From: Paeniglutamicibacter kerguelensis
GTDB taxonomy: Bacteria > Actinomycetota > Actinomycetes > Actinomycetales > Micrococcaceae
Assembly (NCBI RefSeq): GCF_017876535.1
Contig: NZ_JAGIOF010000001.1
Coordinates: 744,001 to 808,000 of the forward strand
Direction of reading: 5' to 3'
DNA: 64,000 nt
Part shown: in pieces, positions 46,241 to 55,922 of the stretch
Layout: every line of letters begins with the position of its first letter
How positions within the stretch are numbered: the first letter of the stretch is position 1
The notes under the pieces: model-generated
The model's database searches: none
Seen by the model: the letters and a program-made list of their open reading frames with translations, nothing else
Told to the model about the DNA's origin: nothing
Program-made: the position numbers and the translations under genes

Positions 46241-46900
46241 TTGCCTGTAACGCCAGGGTTTGAACCGGAGTCGGTCCGTGTGACCGACCATATCCGCAAC
46301 GAGATCATTGACGGTGTCCGTGCCCCGGGGAGCAAGCTTGTCGAACGCGATCTGGCCAATGAACTGGGAGTCAGTCGCCTACCGGTTCGAGAGGCCCTCA
46401 AGACGTTGGTTGCCGAAGGGATCGTGACACCCCGGCCGCGTACCTGGGCCGTGGTGAGAGAGTTTACGCCGTCGGACATTGCAGATTTCAATGAGGTTCG
46501 CGGTGGGCTCGAGCTCATGTCGTTCAAGCTGGCGGCCCAGCGCCATACCCGTCAGGGGCTTGCCGAACTGCGGGAAGTGCTTGACCAGGAGCTGTTGAGC
46601 GCTCGAAACGGCGATGCTGTCACCTCGCGTCGGAAGGGTGCCCAATTCCATGAAGTCGTGACCAGGCTGGCCGGAAACGATCTGCTGATTGAATTGAACG
46701 GGATCTTGTCTTCGCGAATGCGCTGGCTGCTTTCACAGCACGACGACTTGACCGCCATGGCTGAAGAACACGAGGAGCTCTACCAAGCCATCGCCGCGCG
46801 CGATGTTTCCAAGATGGATGCTCTGGTGAGTGCCCATCTTGAGACGAGTCATTCAAGCGTTATGACCCGTACCGGGGGAGTTGCCGCAGAATCTGCCTAG
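46241..46900 (+). CDS. GntR family regulator, FCD subfamily (cluster B)
   Basis: 219 residues from TTG at 46241, supported by GGAAAGGCAGGAACA upstream. The winged helix spans about 12-70 (DLANELGVSRLPVREALKTLVAEGIVTPRPRTWAVV); the FCD domain follows with KGAQFHEVVTRLAGNDLLIELNG and a final HLETSH segment. Likely regulator of the preceding cyclodeaminase-like gene or the following importer. It differs clearly from the cluster A GntR. Confidence 0.88.
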   Translation: MPVTPGFEPESVRVTDHIRNEIIDGVRAPGSKLVERDLANELGVSRLPVREALKTLVAEGIVTPRPRTWAVVREFTPSDIADFNEVRGGLELMSFKLAAQRHTRQGLAELREVLDQELLSARNGDAVTSRRKGAQFHEVVTRLAGNDLLIELNGILSSRMRWLLSQHDDLTAMAEEHEELYQAIAARDVSKMDALVSAHLETSHSSVMTRTGGVAAESA

Positions 46901-47508
46901 TGGCAACGTGCCCCGCTGCCTCAGGGATTCCGGAGATTCCTGGCGCACGGGGCAGGGTGAAGTGGCTTCTTCGCCCTGTGATTGCTCGGGCATAGTCCGG
47001 TCGATGATCGGTGTCGAGGCATTTTTTCACACGAACGGAGCATTTTTTGAGCCGCCAAGGCTTGTAACTTGGAGGATTTCTCCGTTCCGAGGTGAGCTCA
47101 GCCCGGGCCTTGAATGCGGGTTGGAAATGAACGGACGCGAAACCCGAACGTGCGCAGACGTAGCAGAAGAACGAAGCGCCACCTCAGGAACGGACCACTG
47201 GATTGAGTTCCTGCAGCATTGCCGTGGACCTCACCGGCAAGCGTAGTGGCGGTCTGGCGGCTCCCGCCCTGAATGGGCAGGAGGGGGAATATCTCTTCCT
47301 GCCCAAACAGCCAATTCCGGGCCTCATGGCGGCGGCGAAAGACCTCACCGTACTTCCCAAGGCCTGTGCACGTCTGCGTATCCCGAACGGGCTTGGCATC
47401 GGTTCATTGATGATCGCCCGCTCATGAACGATGCCCGCCACTGAGCCTTCGGTGCTCCGGCCCATCGCGACTTGTGGATCTGTGCTGCTCTCCGCAGGCG
47501 GGCGGCAT
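46901..47508. other. region without a recognised gene
   Basis: About 600 bp. A plus-strand frame at 47203-47427 reads LFLPKQPIPGLMAAAKDL and RLRIPNGLGIGSLMIARS, coherent but not assigned and without a ribosome site; it may be a fragment of a lost gene. Upstream of it nothing was seen. Confidence 0.35.
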
Positions 47509-47509
47509 C

Positions 47510-47716
47510 TGGAACGTCCGAGCGCTCATGACCATGGCAACATTCGCTGAGGGCTACGACTTCACCGGCAAGCCCATCCATCCCGTCACCACCGAACGGG
47601 ACTACGCCCGCTCCTGCCCCGGTGCGGCCATCGACGAGGGACTGGCGGTGAGGGGCGAGGTAGTTCAGGGCAGCGGACCGGACATCGAATCCTGGCTGCG
47701 CCATACCGGCCTCGTT
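47510..47716 (+). pseudogene. flavodoxin-like protein remnant
   Basis: The plus strand reads ATFAEGYDFTGKPIHPVTT, then ERDYARSCPGAAIDEGLAVRGE and DIESWLRHTGL. This resembles the last part of a flavodoxin-type domain (pattern SYDFSGKTIVPF...C.GAT..GLA...G...D...WL), but the glycine/histidine turn expected after PVTT is deleted and there is no N-terminal flavin-binding part. A decayed fragment; moderate confidence. Confidence 0.45.
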
Positions 47717-47779
47717 GGGGGTTCCCATGGTCACATGAACCGACGTCGAAGACGCCGCCGCCATGGACTGCGACGCGGT

Positions 47780-48619
47780 TCACGACTCCCTACGGTGTTC
47801 CATCCGGAAATGCGAAGGGGACTGGCCGGTCCGCTCCGAGAACAAGCGGCTGAAGTAGGCCGGATCCTCGTAGCCCACCAGCCGGGAGATCCGCTGGGCA
47901 GGAAGGGCCGTGCCCGCCAGGAGGGACTGTGCCCGCGACATGCGCAACTGCAGCACGAACTCTTTGGGTCCGACCCCCATTGCGTCCTGCACGGCTCTCC
48001 GCAGTTCCGACGGTGACACTCCCTGGAGTGCCGCCTGCTCTGTCAGGCCCAGCTGAAGGTGGGCGGTTTCGCGCAGCCCGGACAGCATGCGTTCATGGGG
48101 CCCGGCCGGTACGGCGGGAGTATGCCTTCCGGCGTCCAGCAGGACGCGCTGGGTGAGGACGGAGGCCTCCAGATCGCCACGGGGCCCTTCGAGGCGCAGG
48201 GCTGTCCGCAGTCCTGCGAAAAGTCCAAGTGTCGCGTCAATGTCCGGGTCTTGGCCCTCGACAAGCTGCATCAAGGGACGCTCGTGGGGGAGATGCCCGA
48301 GTTCTTCGAACGCCCGTGCCATTGGGCCTGTGAAGAGGACCCAGTGCTCGCTCCAGCCGCCGGGGCCCGGGCCGTAGCCGTGCCTGATGCCGGGGAATAG
48401 CCACAGGAGGGCCGGCGCCCTGAGCTGCGCCGCCTTGCCCCCGCAATTGAACTGGCCGGTCCCTTCGGAAACGATCACGAGGGCGTAGCTGCTCAGCGTC
48501 CGGCCGGAGAAGGAGGGAAGCCGCCCGCTTTGCTCCCCCGCTCCGAGGCACGCCAAACCAAGGTCCCGCAGCGGTGGGGCGGGCTGCCTGTAGTGCGACC
48601 ACTCGTCCATTGACCCCAT
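47780..48619 (-). CDS. AraC family transcriptional regulator
   Basis: 279 residues from ATG at 48619 (AGGAG four bases upstream); a second ATG at 48610 is possible. The N-terminal cupin-like sensing domain (SSYALVIVSEGTGQFNCGGKAAQLRAPALLWLFPGIRHGYGP) is followed by two helix-turn-helix motifs (ALQGVSPSELRRAVQDAMGVGPKEFV and QRISRLVGYEDPAYFSRLFSERTGQSPSHFR). Divergent from the PhyH dioxygenase gene with a 99-bp gap, so it most likely controls that gene. Confidence 0.92.
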   Translation of the reverse strand: MGSMDEWSHYRQPAPPLRDLGLACLGAGEQSGRLPSFSGRTLSSYALVIVSEGTGQFNCGGKAAQLRAPALLWLFPGIRHGYGPGPGGWSEHWVLFTGPMARAFEELGHLPHERPLMQLVEGQDPDIDATLGLFAGLRTALRLEGPRGDLEASVLTQRVLLDAGRHTPAVPAGPHERMLSGLRETAHLQLGLTEQAALQGVSPSELRRAVQDAMGVGPKEFVLQLRMSRAQSLLAGTALPAQRISRLVGYEDPAYFSRLFSERTGQSPSHFRMEHRRES

Positions 48620-48718
48620 CCTGCTCCTGTCCGGCAGGGGAATCAAGCCGAAGAAAAGTCCAAGTGGGCACCGCGGAAGTCCATTCACTCCGGCAGTCGG
48701 GGCTGACAGGCTGGGGGA

Positions 48719-49570
48719 ATGTTGACCTCGAATGGCTACGTCCTGGACGAATCGGAGACCCGCATGGGCACGCTCGAACCCGTCCCGGCGTCGGAACGCT
48801 TTGACCGTGACGCCCTCTGGACCCGGCTCCGCCGCGACGGCTACCTTTATCTGAAGGGCCAGCTGGACCCAACCCAGCTGCTGGAGTTCCGGCGCTACTA
48901 CTTCGAATCGCTCGACGGGGCCAATGTGTACGCAGCGGGAACCGACCCGCTCCTCGGCCTTGCCGCGGCCGGGAACGTGGACCGCGCCGCCATGCGCCGC
49001 AGCCTCTTCGACGTCATCGTCCCGGGCCCGGAGTACGCGGCACTGTGCACCATGCCGGCCATCGCGGACTGGTTCGCCTGGCTCCTGGCCGACCGTGTCC
49101 ACCTGCACCGGCGCAAGATCATCCGGCACACCAAACCGGGGGAGACGGGGATCGGAACTGCCACCCAGGCCCACTACGACCTCGTGTACCTGCGCGAGGG
49201 CAGCGACAGGGTCCTGTCCATGTGGATTCCGGTGGGCGATTGCCCCCGGGAACGCGGCGGCCTCGCCTACCTGGAGGGCAGCCACCACTGGGTCATAGCA
49301 GGGGAACGCGCCGGGACCCTCAAGCTGCCGGCCGCCTCCATCACCGCGGACCTGCCGGGACTGGCCAACCAGCACGACGCACGGTGGCTGCTGGCGGATT
49401 ACGAGGCAGGCGACGTGGTGGTCCACTCGGCGCACATCGTGCATGCCGCCTTGGACAACGCCGACGCCGGCGGCACCATGCGCCTGTCCACCGATATCCG
49501 CTACCAGCGGGCCGGCGAGCCGATCGACTGGCGCTGGCAGGAGCACTGGAATCACGACGACGGCCTCTAG
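48719..49570 (+). CDS. phytanoyl-CoA dioxygenase (PhyH) family oxygenase
   Basis: 283 residues. The iron-binding facial triad is likely His152-x-Asp154 (QAHYDLVYL) and a histidine in VVVHSAHIVHAAL (about 236-242), with Arg255 (GTMRLSTDIRY) for 2-oxoglutarate. FIPVGDCPRERGGLAYLEGSHHW-like sequence is the conserved PhyH core. An Fe(II)/2-oxoglutarate hydroxylase of an unknown small substrate. Start ATG 48719 after GGCTGGGGGA; Met16 is an alternative. Paired with the divergent AraC gene. Confidence 0.88.
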   Translation: MLTSNGYVLDESETRMGTLEPVPASERFDRDALWTRLRRDGYLYLKGQLDPTQLLEFRRYYFESLDGANVYAAGTDPLLGLAAAGNVDRAAMRRSLFDVIVPGPEYAALCTMPAIADWFAWLLADRVHLHRRKIIRHTKPGETGIGTATQAHYDLVYLREGSDRVLSMWIPVGDCPRERGGLAYLEGSHHWVIAGERAGTLKLPAASITADLPGLANQHDARWLLADYEAGDVVVHSAHIVHAALDNADAGGTMRLSTDIRYQRAGEPIDWRWQEHWNHDDGL

Positions 49571-50079
49571 CCGGGACGGCCAGGCATCCAGTTCCTCCCT
49601 TCGGAAACGGAGTTCCCGTTGGGGCCCTCGGCGGGGCGACCCCGAGCATGGCAGAGTCTCCAGATTTGTGCCGCCCGCACCGCGCACTATAAGTCGCCGG
49701 TACAGCTACCGTATGAAACGACTTTGCAGACGCCTTGGTCTTCGACTGCCGCTGGGTCTTGCCATTCGATCGCCCTGCGTGGGGCGCGGGACGCTCCAAT
49801 GCGGTAGACCGCAGCCCTGAAGGGAGTTCTGACAGGGCCTGTAGGTTCCGAGCCCTTGAGCGCCATCGAAGAAATTGGTTGACCGTTTCAGTAACCAAAT
49901 TTTTATACAGATGCGCATCTGGTATCCAAAATTTGATCAATTTTTCCCATTATTGCAAGGTTCTTTGGCGAGTCTGTCAGCAATTTGCGCTTCATGGATA
50001 TTTTGGTATTCCATCGCTGGTGAGTTTGGTATACAGTTTTTTGTGTTGCATGAATCACTCTCGCGAAGGGCTCGTCGTC
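49571..50079. other. AT-rich upstream region of the cluster B importer operon
   Basis: About 510 bp. The stretch 49880-50050 is markedly AT-rich compared with the rest of the window and holds the promoter and palindrome listed separately. A second partly matching site, TTTGGTATACAG (about 50024-50035), resembles the inverse of CTGGTATCCAAA at 49920-49931. Confidence 0.6.
49879..49921 (+). promoter_or_regulatory. candidate promoter with overlapping palindromic operator
   Basis: A -35-like TTGACC (49879-49884) and a -10-like TTATAC (49903-49908), 18 bp apart, are followed directly by the perfect 14-bp palindrome CAGATGCGCATCTG (49908-49921). It lies 160 bp upstream of the first gene of the cluster B importer. 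The overlap with the -10 suggests repression by a dimeric regulator; the cluster B GntR is the nearest candidate. Confidence 0.55.
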
Positions 50080-51078
50080 ATGACCAACACAGCTTCGAAG
50101 GCTCAAAAGCCGGTGACCACCAAGCCGGTGGCTACCGGTCGTTCACTGCTGGCCACCGCGTGGTTGCGCATCCGTAAGAACCGCGTCGCCATGATCAGCC
50201 TGGTGGTGGTGATCCTGACGATCCTGTTCGCCATCTTTGCTCCGGTGCTTGTGGCGATCTCGGGCCAAGACCCGAACACAACCAACACTTCTCCGGACGT
50301 GCTGGACAACTTCTACACACCGGGTTTGCCGCTGCCGTACTACATGTACCCCAGCGCAGAGCACTGGCTCGGGGTGGAACCGGGTCTGGGCCGGGACCTG
50401 TTTGCACGTCTGGCCTACGGGGCCCAGGTCTCGCTGAGCATTGCCCTTCTCTCCACCTTGGTTTCGGTGGTGCTGGGCACTGTTTTGGGAGCCGCTGCCG
50501 GATACTTCGGCGGCAAGATCGACATGGTCATCAGCCGCATCATGGACCTGTTCCTGGCCTTCCCGCACCTTCTGCTGGTGCTTTCGATCGCGCCCATCCT
50601 CCAATCCAGGTTGGCCGGCACGAACCTCGCCAGTGGGTCTTTCGTTCCCATCGCTTCTCTGGTCATCGTGCTGGGTTTCTTCGGCTGGGCATACCTCGCC
50701 CGTGTGGTTCGCGGACAGGTACTGATGATTCGCGAACAAGAATTCATGGACGCGGCGAAGTCCTACGGCACTTCGCATCGTTCGATGATCCTCAAGCAGG
50801 TCATCCCCAATGTTTCCGGGGTCGTTTTGGTCTACGCCACGATGATGATCCCCGCCAACATCACGGCGGAGGCAGCACTGTCCTTCTTGGGCGTGGGCGT
50901 CAAGGACCCGACCCCTTCGTGGGGCCAGATGCTCAACGCCGCCCAAGCGGGCAACTGGTACCTCAGTGATCCGTGGTTCCTGGCCGTTCCGAGCATCGCG
51001 CTGATCATCACGGTGCTGGCCTTCAACCTGCTGGGCGATGCGCTGCGCGATGCGCTGGATCCCAAGTCCTCACGCTAG
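50080..51078 (+). CDS. ABC transporter permease, DppC-like (cluster B)
   Basis: 332 residues from ATG at 50080 (GAAGGG upstream). It begins with a cytoplasmic leader, a helix (MISLVVVILTILFAIFAPVLV), the DppC marker HWLGVEPGLGRDLFARLAYGAQVSL, and the EAA loop REQEFMDAAKSYGTSHRSMILKQVIPN. The end GVGVKDPTPSWGQMLNAAQAGNWYLSDPW is typical. Unlike cluster A, the DppC-like gene comes first, before the binding protein. Confidence 0.93.
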   Translation: MTNTASKAQKPVTTKPVATGRSLLATAWLRIRKNRVAMISLVVVILTILFAIFAPVLVAISGQDPNTTNTSPDVLDNFYTPGLPLPYYMYPSAEHWLGVEPGLGRDLFARLAYGAQVSLSIALLSTLVSVVLGTVLGAAAGYFGGKIDMVISRIMDLFLAFPHLLLVLSIAPILQSRLAGTNLASGSFVPIASLVIVLGFFGWAYLARVVRGQVLMIREQEFMDAAKSYGTSHRSMILKQVIPNVSGVVLVYATMMIPANITAEAALSFLGVGVKDPTPSWGQMLNAAQAGNWYLSDPWFLAVPSIALIITVLAFNLLGDALRDALDPKSSR

Positions 51079-51130
51079 ATAGATTTCCACCTTTCCAGTT
51101 TCAATTCGCTTCATTTCCATAGGAGGATCC

Positions 51131-52858
51131 ATGAAAAAGCAAGCAGTCATGATGCTGTCGTTCACGGCGGCGATGGCCCTCGGGCTGACCGCCTGTGCCG
51201 GAGGCCCGGGTGTTACCAAGGAACCCCAAGGAGGGGTGGACCAGTCGGCCGACCGGTATGCACCCGTGGTCGTGCAGTCCGGTTTCGCTGAAAAAGGCGG
51301 CAACATCAACGTCTTGATGTCCGCAGACTTCGCGACCCTGGATCCGGGAAATTCCAACTACGTGCAGACGGCCAACGTCGGACAGCTGTACTACCGGACA
51401 TTGACCATGGCCAAGGAAACCGCGGGCCAGCCGCCGGAAATCGTCCCGGACTTGGCCACGGATTTGGGCAAGGTTTCCGATGACGGAAAGACCTGGACCT
51501 ACACGCTGCGTGACGGGCTGAAGTTCGAAGACGGTTCTCCGATCACTTCCCAGGACATCAAGTACGGGGTGGAGCGCACCTACGCCCGCGACGTCTACAC
51601 CCAGGCGCCCCAGGAACTGAATTCGGCGCTGACCGATGACGCCTACAAGGGCCCGTACTCCGACGACGATCTCGAGGCCATCGAAACGCCCGACGACAAG
51701 ACCATCGTCTTCCATCTCAAGCAGGCCTTTGCCGAATTCCCGGCACTTGTCTCCCGTTCGAACACCGCACCGGTGCCGAAGGCGAAAGACACGAAGCAGG
51801 ACTATACCAACCACCCGGTCTCCTCCGGCCCGTACAAGGTCAAGAGCTATGACCGGGGGCGCGAAATGGTTCTGGAACGCAACGAAAACTGGGACCCGGC
51901 CACCGACCCGAACCGCCCGGCATTGCCGGACACCTACACCTTCAGCCTGTCGACCTCGCAGTCGACCATCGCCCAGAAACTGATCTCGGACGCCGACGCG
52001 AACGCCATCACTCTAGACAGCAACGGCGCCCTGCAGGTCTCGGACGCGGCAAGCCTGAACGACCCAAAGATCAAGGAACGAACCGCCGGCGGCTTCCTGG
52101 GCTGCATCGACGTGCTCGACCTGAACACCGAGACCATCACGGACCCGACGGTGCGCAAGGCCATCGCCCTGGCCATGGACCGGGAGTCCATCCAGGTGCA
52201 ATACGGCGGAGCACGCTTCGGCGAACTGGTGAACACCCAGCTGACCGAAAACATGGCCGGTGTCACCGAACAGATCAGCGACCTGGATCCGGCAGGCAAG
52301 CCCAAGATCGAAGAAGCCAAGAAGCTGCTCGAGGGCAAGGACTACCCGAAGAAGTTGGTTTACGGCTACTCCAACGCCACCGAGCGCTTCAAGAACGTCG
52401 GTACCGTCCTGCAACAGAATATGAAGGAAATCGGGATCAGTCTGGAGTTGCGTCCGATCCCTGCCGCGAACTACTACTCGACCCTCGCCGGCGAAGGCAT
52501 GCCGGACATCGCACGCTCCGGCTGGTGCGGCGGTGCCGACTCTTCATCGGTGCGCATGACCGTGGACCCGAACCTCGGCCCGTCGCTGGATGGCAAGACC
52601 TACGGGTTCAGCAACATTCCGCGCTTCCACGGCGAAGCGCTCTCCAAGAAGATGTACGAGCTGCGTTCCGCCACCGGTACGGCCGAGGAACTGGGCGCCA
52701 AGTGGTCCGAGGTCTACAACGAGGTCATGGCCACCTACCCGCTGGTTCCTACCATGCACAGCTACACCAACTCCGTCGTCGGTTCCAACATCCGAAATGC
52801 CCAGGTCGGCTACTTCTTTGGCGCCATTGACCTGAATTCGGTCGGCGTCGCAGAGTAA
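51131..52858 (+). CDS. peptide-type ABC transporter solute-binding lipoprotein (cluster B)
   Basis: 575 residues, family 5 binding protein with a lipobox LTAC (Cys22) and the strong ribosome site AGGAGG. Family features: GGNINVLMSADFATLDPGN, VPDLATDLGKVSDDGKTWTYTLRDGLKFEDG, SSGPYKVKSYDRGREMVLERNENWDPATDP. It captures the substrate for the cluster B importer. It is not closely similar to the cluster A protein, which suggests a different ligand or origin. Confidence 0.93.
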   Translation: MKKQAVMMLSFTAAMALGLTACAGGPGVTKEPQGGVDQSADRYAPVVVQSGFAEKGGNINVLMSADFATLDPGNSNYVQTANVGQLYYRTLTMAKETAGQPPEIVPDLATDLGKVSDDGKTWTYTLRDGLKFEDGSPITSQDIKYGVERTYARDVYTQAPQELNSALTDDAYKGPYSDDDLEAIETPDDKTIVFHLKQAFAEFPALVSRSNTAPVPKAKDTKQDYTNHPVSSGPYKVKSYDRGREMVLERNENWDPATDPNRPALPDTYTFSLSTSQSTIAQKLISDADANAITLDSNGALQVSDAASLNDPKIKERTAGGFLGCIDVLDLNTETITDPTVRKAIALAMDRESIQVQYGGARFGELVNTQLTENMAGVTEQISDLDPAGKPKIEEAKKLLEGKDYPKKLVYGYSNATERFKNVGTVLQQNMKEIGISLELRPIPAANYYSTLAGEGMPDIARSGWCGGADSSSVRMTVDPNLGPSLDGKTYGFSNIPRFHGEALSKKMYELRSATGTAEELGAKWSEVYNEVMATYPLVPTMHSYTNSVVGSNIRNAQVGYFFGAIDLNSVGVAE

Positions 52859-52869
52859 GGCAACGGATC

Positions 52870-53871
52870 ATGGCTAGTTTCCTCTTCCGCAGAATCGGCG
52901 CGATGCTCCTGCTGCTTCTCGTCGTCAGCTTCATTACCTTCACGCTGTTCCAATTCGGTCCCGCGGACCCCGCTTCCGCCGCGTGCGGCCAGGAGTGCAC
53001 TCCCGATCGCGTCGAGCAGGCCAGGGTGGCGCTGGGCCTGGACAAGCCCTTCTTTGTCCAGTACCTGGCCTTCCTTTCGGGGCTGGTCGGTCCGCGCATG
53101 CTCGGGGCCCCGGGCGCCGAGCAGTACTGTGCCTGGCCTTGCCTCGGGAAGAGCTTCCAGACCAACGAGAACGTCACGGACATGGTTGCCAATGCCCTGC
53201 CGTACACGTTGTCGCTGGCCGTGGGCGCCGTGCTGTTGTGGACGATCTCGGGCGTGGGCCTCGGGTTGTACGCCGCACTGCGGAAGGGGAAACTAGCCGA
53301 TCGCATCATTGTCGGTGCCTCGTCGATCGGTGTTTCGCTGCCGATCCCCGTCACCGGACTGGTGCTGTTGCTGGTCTTCGTCGGAACGCTGGGATGGTTT
53401 CCGTTCACCACCAACCAGATCCGGTCCCCGTTCGGCGAGGCGGGGTTCGGCGGCTGGACCGCCAACTACTTCCTGGCCTGGGTCGCCCTGGCGGTGCTTT
53501 TCTCGGCACAGTACGTGCGCATCACCCGAAGCAACATGATCGAGACCTTCTCAGAGGACTTCATGCGAACGGCACGGGCCAAGGGGCTGGCGCGCCAAAC
53601 CATCGTGTTCAAGCACGGCGTGCGGGCCGGCATCACTCCGATCATCACGATGCTGGGCCTGGACCTCGGCGCGCTGCTGGGCGGTGCGGTGCTCACCGAG
53701 CAGATCTTCTCCGTGCCGGGACTGGGCTTCACCGCGGTGCGCGCGGCCACCAGCGGGGATTTGCCGGTGACCATGGCCATCACCATGCTTGCCGCCTTCT
53801 TCATAATTCTTTTCAACGTGATCGTGGACGTGTCCTACGCGTTCATCGATCCGAGAGTCAAGGTGGGCTAA
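52870..53871 (+). CDS. ABC transporter permease, DppB-like (cluster B)
   Basis: 333 residues, six helices. N-terminal FLFRRIGAMLLLLLVVSFITFTLFQFGPADPASAACG and the helix-2 region with GLDKPFFVQYLAFLSGL; EAA loop TRSNMIETFSEDFMRTARAKGL. An insert with four cysteines in the first external loop (ACGQECTPD, YCAWPC) is notable and recurs in a subgroup of actinobacterial relatives. Starts 11 bp after the binding-protein stop. Confidence 0.92.
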   Translation: MASFLFRRIGAMLLLLLVVSFITFTLFQFGPADPASAACGQECTPDRVEQARVALGLDKPFFVQYLAFLSGLVGPRMLGAPGAEQYCAWPCLGKSFQTNENVTDMVANALPYTLSLAVGAVLLWTISGVGLGLYAALRKGKLADRIIVGASSIGVSLPIPVTGLVLLLVFVGTLGWFPFTTNQIRSPFGEAGFGGWTANYFLAWVALAVLFSAQYVRITRSNMIETFSEDFMRTARAKGLARQTIVFKHGVRAGITPIITMLGLDLGALLGGAVLTEQIFSVPGLGFTAVRAATSGDLPVTMAITMLAAFFIILFNVIVDVSYAFIDPRVKVG

Positions 53872-53873
53872 CC

Positions 53874-54887
53874 ATGGAACCGATGCTGACGGTCAAGAAC
53901 CTGAGCGTAAGATTCCCGACCGACGACGGACACGTGGCGGCCCTGAACGGCATGGACCTGACCTTGCATCGCGGGGAGACCGTGGGCCTGGTGGGCGAGT
54001 CAGGTTCCGGGAAATCCGTGACCAGCCAGGCCATCATGGGCCTGTTCAAGGAGACCCGTGCGCAGGTCGAAGGGGAGATCACCTTCGAGGGCACGGACCT
54101 GCTGGCCCTGGGGGAGGACGCCATGCGCGCCTACCGGGGGAAAAAGATCGGCATGATCTTCCAGGACCCGCTCTCGGCCATGCACCCCTTCTACACGGTC
54201 GGGTCACAGATCGCCGAGGCCTACCGGGTCCACAACAAGGTGTCGAAAAAGGCGGCCCGCGCGGTGGCCATCGAGATGCTGGGCAGGGTGGGCATTCCCG
54301 ACCCCAAAAGGCGGGTGGACAGCTACCCCCATGAGTTCTCCGGCGGCATGCGCCAGCGCGCCATGATCGCCATGGCCCTGGTCTGCGAACCGGAGCTGCT
54401 GATCGCCGACGAACCGACCACTGCACTGGACGTCACCGTCCAGGCCCAGATCCTGGACCTCATCTCCGAGCTGCAGGCCGAGACGAACTCCGCTGTCATT
54501 TTCGTGACCCACGATCTGGGCGTGGTGGCCCAGCTGTGCCAGCGCGTGGTCGTCATGTATGGCGGCCAATGCGTCGAGCAGGCCACCGTGCGCCAGATAT
54601 TCAAGCACCCGTCCCATCCCTACACCCGAGGACTGATGGCCTCGATGCCGCACCTGTCGGGCGAGGGCGACCGGCTGACACCGATCCCCGGCTCCCCGCC
54701 GGCGCTCCTGTCCCTGCCGCAGGGCTGCATCTTCGCCGACCGCTGCCAGTTCGCCCAGCTGGTTCCCGACAGCCTGTGCACCACGATGCGACCCGGCCTG
54801 CTGGTCGAGGGCGGGCATGCAGTGCGTTGCCACGCCCACGAGCTGGACCTGCTGGGCGAACACCACCTGATCGGAGCGGGATCGTGA
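53874..54887 (+). CDS. ABC transporter ATPase, DppD/OppD-like (cluster B)
   Basis: 337 residues from ATG at 53874, two bases after the permease stop. Walker [13 protein letters not shown]-loop [13 protein letters not shown], signature [15 protein letters not shown], Walker [15 protein letters not shown], switch FVTHDLGV. The C-terminal oligopeptide-ABC domain has [19 protein letters not shown]. Pairs with the next gene, overlapping its start (GTGA). Confidence 0.93.
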   Translation: MEPMLTVKNLSVRFPTDDGHVAALNGMDLTLHRGETVGLVGESGSGKSVTSQAIMGLFKETRAQVEGEITFEGTDLLALGEDAMRAYRGKKIGMIFQDPLSAMHPFYTVGSQIAEAYRVHNKVSKKAARAVAIEMLGRVGIPDPKRRVDSYPHEFSGGMRQRAMIAMALVCEPELLIADEPTTALDVTVQAQILDLISELQAETNSAVIFVTHDLGVVAQLCQRVVVMYGGQCVEQATVRQIFKHPSHPYTRGLMASMPHLSGEGDRLTPIPGSPPALLSLPQGCIFADRCQFAQLVPDSLCTTMRPGLLVEGGHAVRCHAHELDLLGEHHLIGAGS

Positions 54888-55885
54888 ACACGCCACTACT
54901 CGAGGTCACCGACCTGACAAAGCACTTCCCGACCAAGGGGACCATGGGCCGGACCACCGGGGTGGTCAAGGCAGTGGACGGCGTGAGCTTCACGCTCCAA
55001 CGCGGAACGACGCTCGGCCTGGTTGGCGAGTCCGGCTGCGGAAAATCCACCACCGGCAAGGTGCTCATGCGGCTGCTGGATCCCACCAGCGGCAGCATCA
55101 AGCTGGACGGCGAGGAGGTCACCGGCCTGCGCGGCGGGCAGCTGGACGGATTCCGCCGGCGCGTGCAGATGGTCTTCCAGAACCCCGCCTCGTCGCTGAA
55201 CCCGCGCCAGTCGATCGGCGCAACCATTGCGGCGCCCCTGGTCGAACAGCGCATCAAGCCCCCGGGCGGCATCAAGGCCACGGTGATGGACCTGATGGAC
55301 AGGGTGGGCCTGCGCCCCGAGCACGTCAACCGTTTCCCGCACGAGTTCTCCGGCGGCCAGCGCCAGCGCATCGGCATAGCCCGGGCGCTGGCCCTGGAAC
55401 CCGACGTGGTGATTTGCGACGAGCCGGTCTCCGCGCTGGATGTCTCGGTGCAGGCCCAGGTGGTGAACCTGCTCAAGGACATCCAGCGTGACACCGGGGT
55501 CGCCTACATCTTCATCGCCCACGACCTGGCGGTGGTCAAGCACATGGCCGACGAGGTGGCGGTGATGTACCTGGGCAAGATGATGGAAAAGGCGCCCAAG
55601 CACCAGATGTTCGCCGACCCGCGCCACCCCTACACCCGCGCGCTGCTCTCGGCCGTGCCCAGCGTCGACCTGGACGCCGCGCTGACCGAGCGCATCCGGC
55701 TGGGCGGGGACCTGCCTTCGCCCAGCGACCCGCCCTCGGGCTGCGTGTTCCGTACGCGCTGCCCCGCCTACCAGCTGCTGGACGAGGCAGGCCAGGCCCG
55801 CTGCACCAGCCAGGTGCCCGCCGGCGAATTGGCCTGCCACTTCCCGCAGGCACCGATGGCCATGGCAGCCATCGCCCAGAGATAG
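54884..55885 (+). CDS. ABC transporter ATPase, DppF/OppF-like (cluster B)
   Basis: 333 residues from a GTG start overlapping the previous stop by four bases. Walker A GLVGESGCGKST, QMVFQNPASSLNPR, signature FSGGQRQRIGIARAL, Walker B VVICDEPVSALDVS, switch FIAHDLAV. C-terminal [12 protein letters not shown] and CVFRTRCPAYQLLDEAGQARC. It completes the cluster B importer. Cytoplasmic face of the membrane. Confidence 0.93.
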   Translation: MNTPLLEVTDLTKHFPTKGTMGRTTGVVKAVDGVSFTLQRGTTLGLVGESGCGKSTTGKVLMRLLDPTSGSIKLDGEEVTGLRGGQLDGFRRRVQMVFQNPASSLNPRQSIGATIAAPLVEQRIKPPGGIKATVMDLMDRVGLRPEHVNRFPHEFSGGQRQRIGIARALALEPDVVICDEPVSALDVSVQAQVVNLLKDIQRDTGVAYIFIAHDLAVVKHMADEVAVMYLGKMMEKAPKHQMFADPRHPYTRALLSAVPSVDLDAALTERIRLGGDLPSPSDPPSGCVFRTRCPAYQLLDEAGQARCTSQVPAGELACHFPQAPMAMAAIAQR

Positions 55886-55922
55886 CACGACCCCCGATGA
55901 ACCACCTGGAAGGAACACCCAC

